This document shows, in pieces, positions 15,711-20,441 of a stretch of DNA of 20,441 bases. The notes beneath the pieces are model-generated. The model worked only from the letters and a program-made list of their open reading frames with translations, was not told where the DNA came from and made no database searches. This stretch comes from an uncultured Eubacteriales bacterium. GTDB taxonomy: Bacteria > Bacillota > Clostridia > Lachnospirales > Lachnospiraceae. Position numbers and translations under genes: made by a program. The first letter of the stretch is position 1. Each line of letters starts with the position of its first letter. The stretch covers positions 1 to 20,441 of the forward strand of contig UQZF01000029.1 of assembly GCA_900545455.1 (NCBI GenBank), written 5' to 3'.

Positions 15711-16634
15711 ATGAGCAAACCTAAGAAAGTGATAACCGAGTACAGGCATTATGATTTGTCACCCGACTTTCCTCTTCTTGTTCTTCACGGCGAACGCTGG
15801 CACATATCCGATGTAAAAGCAGACCGGCTCCATTTTCACAACTGCCTTGAGATCGGTGTATGCCACACGCATGAGGGCAGGCTGGATTTTGGCGACCATT
15901 CCGTCACATACAAGGCGGGAGATTTCACACTAATAGCCCGAAATTACCCTCATACCACCTACTCAACGCACGGCGGCAAAAGCCTGTGGTCCTATATCTT
16001 TGTTGATCTTGACGAATTTTTCAAGAGCCGCGTTATAATGAGCAGCTCCGGTTCTCTTCTGCCATCGCTCAGCTATTATATAGGAAATAAAGCTACATCA
16101 CCGAAGCTGTACAGCTATATTATGGCAGTAATTGAGGAGATGACTGAGAAGCAGCCGGATTATACCACATGTGTGACCGGGCTTATGACGGCCATCTTAG
16201 TTGAGATAACAAGATTATGTGAGCATGAATCACCTGCTCAAAAAGCAATACCGAACAGCAGTATGCTCTCAATCCACCCTGCCCTCAACTACATACACGA
16301 CAATTATACGCAGCAATTCCCCATAGAACTGCTTGCAGACATGTGTCACTTAAGCGTCACGCATTTCAGACGTACATTTAACACAATCATGGGAATCAGT
16401 CCCTTGGAATTTATCAATAACACAAGGATCGAACATGCCTGCCTGCTGCTTTCAAGCACAGACTCCTCAATCCTTGAAATTTCCGAGCTGGTCGGATTCC
16501 ACTCAGTATCAAGTTTCAACAGAGCTTTCGTGAAGCTTATGGATATTCCGCCGCGTGAATGGCGAAAGAACAACAGTAACGGAGAATCCGTGATGAAAAA
16601 GAAGTCTGTACTGGAATATCACGGATGGTTGTGA
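15711..16634 (+). CDS. AraC-family transcriptional regulator with cupin-type sensor domain
   Basis: A 307-residue DNA-binding protein. The N-terminal half (about 20-125) is a cupin-like arabinose-binding fold, with RLHFHNCLEIGVC (39-51) and a later YKAGDF...YPHTTY block. The C-terminal AraC/XylS domain (about 189-288) contains two helix-turn-helix units: IELLADMCHLSVTHFRRTFNTIMGISPLEFINNTRI and ILEISELVGFHSVSSFNRAFVKLMDIPPREWRKN, given here as landmarks. Such proteins usually activate sugar-use operons on ligand binding. Its position, divergent from the transporter operon and upstream of the CE12 gene, makes it the probable local regulator responding to an RG-I breakdown product. AGGAGG precedes ATG 15711 by 6 nt. 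It ends in a short basic tail after the HTH. Confidence 0.9.
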   Translation: MSKPKKVITEYRHYDLSPDFPLLVLHGERWHISDVKADRLHFHNCLEIGVCHTHEGRLDFGDHSVTYKAGDFTLIARNYPHTTYSTHGGKSLWSYIFVDLDEFFKSRVIMSSSGSLLPSLSYYIGNKATSPKLYSYIMAVIEEMTEKQPDYTTCVTGLMTAILVEITRLCEHESPAQKAIPNSSMLSIHPALNYIHDNYTQQFPIELLADMCHLSVTHFRRTFNTIMGISPLEFINNTRIEHACLLLSSTDSSILEISELVGFHSVSSFNRAFVKLMDIPPREWRKNNSNGESVMKKKSVLEYHGWL

Positions 16635-16639
16635 TATAA

Positions 16640-16866
16640 TTGGTGCATAAGAAAAACAAGCGGCTGCGTAGCAGACATTTGTTTTTCTTGCACCATTAGC
16701 GAACGAATATCCTGCGAAGCAGGATGCAGAGTGCGTCAGCACGGATTCGTGAGCTTGCAAGGTGCAAACAGACATGAGCAAGTAAATAAGTTCATCGAAG
16801 ATGGGCTTATTGGATTGCGAATGACTGTCAGAATTTTCGAGAGTGCGCAAGCACGGAGAAAATTCT
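16640..16866 (+). ncRNA. Multi-hairpin structured region upstream of the CE12 gene (candidate structured RNA or intergenic repeat)
   Basis: Five or more stem-loops follow one another in 227 bp. (1) 16641-16659 pairs with 16679-16695, with CTGC-gta-GCAG in its loop. (2) A three-way junction is closed by ACGAAT/ATTCGT (16703-16708 with 16745-16750), with arms ATCCTGC-gaa-GCAGGAT (16709-16725) and GTGC-gtca-GCAC (16731-16742). The stem extends through a tandem GA/GA loop to AGC/GCT. (3) CTTGC/GCAAG pairs 16754-16758 with 16778-16782. (4) A 12-bp stem with a GAA loop covers 16785-16811. (5) AGAATTTTC/GAAAATTCT (16830-16838 with 16858-16866) encloses GTGC-GCAA-GCAC with a GNRA tetraloop. The two adjacent T.G pairs in stem 4, the GNRA loop and the tandem GA motif hold only for + strand RNA. 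No open frame here is convincing. No known riboswitch class was recognised. Confidence 0.55.
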
Positions 16867-16918
16867 ATTTATTATTCTGTACAATTATTTGATTAAATCA
16901 TTTCCATGGAGGTTTGAC

Positions 16919-18883
16919 ATGACCACAGCAATATCGTCTGACATTTATGCCGAACATGCAGCCGAAGAGACCGGCTCAGGTTACAGAATGACCTACAATT
17001 TCGGCAATACCCAAAGCGCAGACAGCATTGGCACACCACACATAACACAGGTCTATCCGGAGGATGACTTTTCATATAAGAAGGGATATGGCTTTCTTAC
17101 CGAGGAAGCAAGAAAATCCAATCCCAATCTCAAGATAGACGAAATTAACGACGGATTTTCGCCACAATACTGGTACACAGATGCCAAATTAATCGTTCCC
17201 CAGGCTGACGAGAACGGCATCTACCTGGAGAACGGAATAGTTGATGACGGTTACATTCCGCTCACATTCAAAGCCGCCGTACCACATCAGGGTAACTATA
17301 AAGTAACGCTTGTGTTATCCGCCGGTGAGACACCAATCAAGGGCATAACCATTTTTTCAGGCAGAAGACGCCTTGAATCGCTCAAGGGCGATTATTGCCC
17401 TCACGAAGTACGGGCATATGTTTTTAATGTCAACGTATGTGACATAATTCCACGCGGTCATGAGGAAGTATACACCGACAAGACCATCGACATAACGATA
17501 ATCGGAAGCAGACCGGTATTCACTACTCTTACTATAGAAGAATTTGACACTCCTACAATATATATAGCAGGCGATTCGACAGTCACAGACCAGCCGGCAT
17601 GCTACCCTTATTATCCTGAGAGCAGCTATTGCGGATGGGGACAGTTTTTTACATATTATGTATCCAACCTCGCGGCAGTATCCAATCATTCACATTCAGG
17701 TCTTACGACAGAAAGTTTCCGCTCAGAAGGTCATTACGATGTAATTAAAAAATATATCAAGCGCGGCGATTACTGTCTTTTCCAGTTCGGTCACAACGAC
17801 CAGAAGCTTCCTGAGTTATCAGCCAACACCGGATACTCGGACAATCTGAGAACCTACATTGACGAGATTAGAAGCTTCGGTGCTACACCTGTCCTTGTTA
17901 CACCTCTTGCAAGAAACACATGGAGAGGAAGCGACGGAACATACAACGACCTGCTCTTCGACCACGCAGAAGCGTGCAGACGCATCGCCGAGGAGAAGCA
18001 TGTTCCTCTCATTGACCTGCACAAGGTGAGCATGGACTTCATAAAACGTGTAGGTCTTACTGATGCAGCGCGTTACTTCTACCCTAAGGATTACACCCAT
18101 ACGAATGATTTTGGTGCATACCTTATGGCAGGCTTCGTAGCAAAGGAAATTAAGCGCATTCATGACATCTGCCCTGTTCCTATCCGCACATCCCTGTGTG
18201 GTAAGGTATATGACCCTGCCATGAACACCAAGCGCCCTATGACCATGGAGGAGCTTATGGAGTCTGACGACTTTGTTCCTCCTATGAACATTCACGCTGC
18301 CGAGCCGCCTGCGCACCTTAAAAATGTGCCTGTTCCGAATGCCGCACCTCTGTGCGAAGCATCCTACACCGACCTCGACAGTTGTACTTCAAAGGAGCTC
18401 ATAATTAAGCTTGCTGAGCTTGGATACATCCACAACACATCCGGTGAGTTTAAGCCTGATGAGCCTATGAGCCGAATCGACGCGGTCAACATGGTGACCA
18501 AGGCAGCCCACTTTGTTCCCGTGAACGTGTACAACGACATGTTCAGCGATGTTGTCGGTCACGAGTGGTATGCAGGCGTTGTCGAATGTGCCTACGCCAA
18601 TGATATTGTGGACACTGCACTTTTAGACGGTACAACATTTAAGCCTGATAAGCCCGTCACCGCTGAGGAGCTTGCATCCTTCTGTGTCAACGCATACAAG
18701 AGCCGAATAATCAACAGCAATATAGGCAACTATAATAAGGAAGTAAGCTGTTCAGAATGGTTTAAAAAATACATTCCGACAGCCGTATTCTTAGGCTATG
18801 TCGATGCCGGCTTTGACGGCAGCCACGTTCTCACCAAAGAAGAGGCGGCAAAGTATATTGACATACTCATGAAAAATATTTGA
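16919..18883 (+). CDS. CE12 rhamnogalacturonan acetylesterase (SGNH fold) with C-terminal SLH-like repeats
   Basis: A 654-residue protein with three parts. Residues about 1-210 are beta-rich, probably a sandwich domain accompanying the esterase. Residues about 213-425 are the CE12/SGNH catalytic domain: block I GDSTVT with nucleophile Ser220, the oxyanion GHND with Asn293, and DYTHTND with the catalytic Asp391 and His394. Residues about 480-654 resemble two or three SLH units, for example FKPDEPMSRIDAVNMV and FSDVVGHEWYAGVVECAYAN. CE12 enzymes remove acetyl groups from the galacturonic acid residues of RG-I. No signal peptide is visible (MTTAISSDIYAEH), which suggests a cytoplasmic enzyme despite the SLH-like tail. 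ATG 16919 has GGAGG 6 nt upstream; a TTG at 16889 has none. Confidence 0.85.
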   Translation: MTTAISSDIYAEHAAEETGSGYRMTYNFGNTQSADSIGTPHITQVYPEDDFSYKKGYGFLTEEARKSNPNLKIDEINDGFSPQYWYTDAKLIVPQADENGIYLENGIVDDGYIPLTFKAAVPHQGNYKVTLVLSAGETPIKGITIFSGRRRLESLKGDYCPHEVRAYVFNVNVCDIIPRGHEEVYTDKTIDITIIGSRPVFTTLTIEEFDTPTIYIAGDSTVTDQPACYPYYPESSYCGWGQFFTYYVSNLAAVSNHSHSGLTTESFRSEGHYDVIKKYIKRGDYCLFQFGHNDQKLPELSANTGYSDNLRTYIDEIRSFGATPVLVTPLARNTWRGSDGTYNDLLFDHAEACRRIAEEKHVPLIDLHKVSMDFIKRVGLTDAARYFYPKDYTHTNDFGAYLMAGFVAKEIKRIHDICPVPIRTSLCGKVYDPAMNTKRPMTMEELMESDDFVPPMNIHAAEPPAHLKNVPVPNAAPLCEASYTDLDSCTSKELIIKLAELGYIHNTSGEFKPDEPMSRIDAVNMVTKAAHFVPVNVYNDMFSDVVGHEWYAGVVECAYANDIVDTALLDGTTFKPDKPVTAEELASFCVNAYKSRIINSNIGNYNKEVSCSEWFKKYIPTAVFLGYVDAGFDGSHVLTKEEAAKYIDILMKNI

Positions 18884-18914
18884 TTTCAAATAATGCAATC
18901 AATAGTGATATATA

Positions 18915-19119
18915 GGTAATTGCAAAACCGGATATTTGAAAGCGGACGTTGTACAAATTTAACAATTCACCACAGGCACGCTTTCGCTACATGAATCACG
19001 CAACGGTACATAACGCAGTAAAATACACTGCCTAAGTACCGGCGGCTTCATAGTACCTGCTTGCGAATTAGTTAAATTTGCACAACTGTTTATCGTCAAA
19101 ATAGCATTTTGCAATTGCC
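18915..19119. repeat. 205-bp foldback element with terminal inverted repeats and flanking TA (MITE-like)
   Basis: The ends GGTAATTGCAAAA (18915-18927) and TTTTGCAATTGCC (19107-19119) are inverted copies with one difference. A second block, 18948-18963, pairs with 19071-19086 with one mismatch. An inner block CGGTAC/GTACCG encloses GCAGT/ACTGC around the centre. Nearly the whole element folds on itself, apart from an insertion of about 11 nt near 18980-18990. TA sits immediately outside both ends (18913-18914 and 19120-19121), as in elements moved by IS630/mariner-type transposases. It carries no gene. Whether it is mobile or a structured RNA at the end of the CE12 transcript cannot be settled from one copy. 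Confidence 0.6.
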
Positions 19120-19126
19120 TAAGCAG

Positions 19127-19190
19127 GATTCAGGTGTCAAAACATGCTATACACAATTAAGCTCATAGAGCATGTTTTGACACCTGAATC
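19127..19190. repeat. Perfect 22-bp inverted repeat upstream of perR
   Basis: Bases 19127-19148 are the exact reverse complement of 19169-19190, with a 20-nt spacer. The arms begin GATTCAGGTG and each contains TTTTGACA on one strand. It starts 7 bp after the foldback element and ends 38 bp before the perR start codon. It may be a terminator-like hairpin without T-run, a second small foldback element, or a regulatory structure in the perR leader. The outward-facing TTGACA (19177-19182) has no -10 at a good distance. Confidence 0.7.
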
Positions 19191-19228
19191 ATAAGTAGTG
19201 ATGATATATTAAGAAGGGAGATTTGACC

Positions 19229-19624
19229 ATGGCAAAATTAAATTACAGCCGGCAGCGCGAAGCTATACTGGATTATCTCTGCCACACGACCTCCCACCCG
19301 ACCGCCGAGGAAGTATATACACATATTCAGAGCATATATCCTAACATAAGCCTTGGAACCGTGTACCGCAATCTTGCACTTCTGGTAGAACATGGTCAGG
19401 CACTGAAAATTCAGGGTGATGAGTGCGACCACTTCGACGGTCAGACCAAGCCTCATTATCATTTCTTATGTGATGCCTGTCACCGTGTGTACGATGTTGA
19501 GATGCCACCGTTTTCCGAGCTTGAACACGATGCAGCCTGCCGCTTTCCCGGCAAAATACGCGGACACAACGTGTTGTTCTACGGAGTATGCGACAACTGT
19601 ATGAAGAATCAACAGCCCGAATAA
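19229..19624 (+). CDS. perR: Fur-family regulator, PerR-type peroxide sensor
   Basis: A 131-residue DNA-binding metalloregulator. The winged-helix part (about 5-60) includes YSRQREAILDYL, SHPTAEEVY and SLGTVYRNLALL. Structural zinc is held by Cys81/Cys84 and Cys121/Cys124. All five regulatory ligands of Bacillus PerR have counterparts: His23, Asp70, His76, His78 and Asp89 (PerR His37, Asp85, His91, His93, Asp104). The Asp at the last position favours PerR over Fur, which has Glu there. PerR loses DNA binding when peroxide oxidises its iron-ligating histidines. The N-terminal helix of longer PerRs is missing. GGGAG lies 8 nt before ATG 19229. The next gene encodes a reverse rubrerythrin, a typical target. 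Confidence 0.87.
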   Translation: MAKLNYSRQREAILDYLCHTTSHPTAEEVYTHIQSIYPNISLGTVYRNLALLVEHGQALKIQGDECDHFDGQTKPHYHFLCDACHRVYDVEMPPFSELEHDAACRFPGKIRGHNVLFYGVCDNCMKNQQPE

Positions 19625-19634
19625 CCGGAGCCGT

Positions 19635-19698
19635 AATCCCTATCCGTCTTTTGCAGAATAAGGTAATACCCAAATGTGAAATCGGACAGGGATTTTTT
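19635..19698 (+). terminator. Rho-independent terminator of perR
   Basis: AATCCCTATCCG (19635-19646) pairs with CGGACAGGGATT (19683-19694) with one mismatch and runs into T6 (19693-19698). The 36-nt loop is unusually long and contains a small GGT/ACC pairing. It begins 11 bp after the stop and separates perR from the rubrerythrin promoter. Confidence 0.75.
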
Positions 19699-19706
19699 AA
19701 AATATA

Positions 19707-19735
19707 TTGACAAATTTATTTTCTTGTGCTATCTT
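19707..19735 (+). promoter_or_regulatory. Promoter of the reverse rubrerythrin gene
   Basis: A perfect TTGACA (19707-19712) is followed after 17 bp by TATCTT (19730-19735), a 4/6 match. Transcription would start close to or inside the palindrome at 19741-19755, which leaves a leader of about 130 nt before the start codon. Confidence 0.6.
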
Positions 19736-19740
19736 AATAT

Positions 19741-19755
19741 CAGTAATCATTACTG
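19741..19755. promoter_or_regulatory. Fur/PerR-like operator palindrome (7-1-7)
   Basis: CAGTAATCATTACTG is a perfect 15-bp palindrome with the 7-1-7 geometry of Fur-family boxes. Its core TAATnATTA equals the core of the Bacillus PerR box, while the three outer bases on each side differ. It lies directly downstream of the -10, where bound PerR would block transcription. Confidence 0.6.
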
Positions 19756-19758
19756 TTT

Positions 19759-19771
19759 TAATCAATGATTA
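19759..19771. promoter_or_regulatory. Second palindrome in the rubrerythrin leader
   Basis: TAATCAATGATTA is a perfect 6-1-6 palindrome four bases after the first. Two more TAATnATTA cores lie further down at 19786-19794 and 19832-19840. The cluster suggests cooperative or multiple binding, although AT-rich DNA raises the chance rate. Confidence 0.4.
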
Positions 19772-19874
19772 TTAGAAACGGAACATAATAATTACGTCCT
19801 ATCGGTGCAGAATATATTCTGAAACCGCATGTAATTATTAAATATATTTTATCTAAAAAAAGGAGAATGTGATT

Positions 19875-20441
19875 ATGGCAAAGTTTGTATGTACTGTATG
19901 TGGATATGTTTATGAAGGAGAGACCGCACCGGCTGAGTGTCCGGTATGCCATGTTGGCGCAGACAAGTTCAAGAAGGTTGAGGGCGAGCTCACTCTTGCC
20001 GCTGAGCATGAGTACGGCATCTACGCTAAGACTGTTAAGAACAACCCTGACATCAGCGATGAGGACAAGAAGTACATCTTCGAGCAGCTCAAGGCTAACT
20101 TCGAGGGTGAGTGCTCTGAGGTCGGAATGTATCTCTGCATGGCTCGTATCGCACACCGCGAGGGCTATCCTGAGATCGGTCTCTACTGGGAGAAGGCAGC
20201 ATACGAGGAGGCAGAGCACGCAGCTAAGTTCGCCGAGATGTTAGGCGAGGACTTAGAGCCGAACATGAAGGCTTCCACCAAGGCTAACCTTGCATGGAGA
20301 GTTGACTGTGAGTTCGGTGCTACAAGCGGCAAGTTCGACCTAGCAAAGTGTGCTAAGAAGAACAACCTCGACGCAATCCATGACACCGTTCACGAGATGG
20401 CAAGGGACGAGGCTAGACACGGAAGAGCTCTCAAGGGAATG
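19875..20441 (+). CDS. Reverse rubrerythrin (peroxide reductase), 3' end cut by window
   Basis: 189 residues are visible and the frame is still open at the window edge; only a few residues are probably missing. The rubredoxin-like FeCys4 domain comes first, with Cys6/Cys9 (CTVC) and Cys22/Cys25 (CPVC). A ferritin-like four-helix domain follows, with the diiron ligand motifs EEAEH (about 113-117) and DEARH (near 182). This is the domain order of the 'reverse' rubrerythrins of clostridia, which reduce hydrogen peroxide and help anaerobes survive oxygen. GGAG lies 9 nt before ATG 19875. The strong codon bias (AAG, CTC, GAG) points to high expression. It is preceded by PerR and Fur-like palindromes, so peroxide induction is expected. 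Confidence 0.9.
   Translation, partial: MAKFVCTVCGYVYEGETAPAECPVCHVGADKFKKVEGELTLAAEHEYGIYAKTVKNNPDISDEDKKYIFEQLKANFEGECSEVGMYLCMARIAHREGYPEIGLYWEKAAYEEAEHAAKFAEMLGEDLEPNMKASTKANLAWRVDCEFGATSGKFDLAKCAKKNNLDAIHDTVHEMARDEARHGRALKGM

Noticed and set aside
16509..16850. Minus-strand open frame across the AraC end and hairpin region
   Set aside because: It overlaps the helix-turn-helix coding region antisense, has no ribosome binding site, and shows no recognisable domain.
16640..16866. The hairpin cluster as a CRISPR array or tRNA cluster
   Set aside because: The stems differ in sequence and length, with no constant repeat/spacer pattern, and none folds as a tRNA cloverleaf with acceptor and T-loop signatures.

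Overview
The window looks like chromosomal DNA from a strictly anaerobic, low-to-mid GC, Gram-positive gut Clostridia member, most likely Lachnospiraceae. The signs are strong GGAGG ribosome binding sites, lipoproteins with T/S/N-rich linkers after the lipobox, a PerR plus reverse-rubrerythrin oxidative-stress pair, and a compact pectin-oligosaccharide locus of the kind found in pectin-using Lachnospiraceae. The family assignment is an inference from gene content; no rRNA or tRNA is present to fix it.

Left part (1-8141): the tail of a small conserved hypothetical gene is followed by an SLC13/ArsB-type permease on the + strand. A minus-strand series follows: a tiny Asn/Lys tetrapeptide-repeat protein, a small hypothetical protein, a two-gene unit (PAS / degenerate GGDEF / GAF-like protein plus a CDF metal transporter with a manganese-type site), a lipoprotein with FKBP and trigger-factor-like parts, a TerB-like/CbxX AAA+ ATPase and a HIT-family protein. 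Good hairpin terminators separate several of these units.

Centre (8149-18883): a rhamnogalacturonan-I (RG-I) oligosaccharide locus. One minus-strand operon runs permease (LplB/YteP type), permease (LplC/YtcP type), lipoprotein solute-binding protein, GH105 unsaturated rhamnogalacturonyl hydrolase and GH112 phosphorylase, and ends at a 17-bp hairpin terminator at 8149-8225. A divergent AraC-family regulator starts at 15711. A CE12 rhamnogalacturonan acetylesterase with C-terminal SLH-like repeats and no signal peptide follows at 16919. The proposed route is import of unsaturated acetylated RG-I fragments, deacetylation by CE12, removal of the unsaturated uronic acid by GH105, and phosphorolysis of the remaining galactosyl-rhamnose by GH112 to galactose-1-phosphate and rhamnose. 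The transporter ATPase is not in the window.

Right part (18884-20441): a 205-bp foldback element bounded by TA, a perfect 22-bp inverted repeat, a PerR-type regulator with all five regulatory metal ligands, its terminator, and a reverse rubrerythrin cut by the window end. Several Fur/PerR-like palindromes lie between the last two genes.

The least explained signals are a roughly 230-nt multi-hairpin stretch between the AraC and CE12 genes (16640-16866), which folds better as + strand RNA than as its complement; the foldback and long palindrome before perR; and the 24-bp-repeat gene at 1374-1541.
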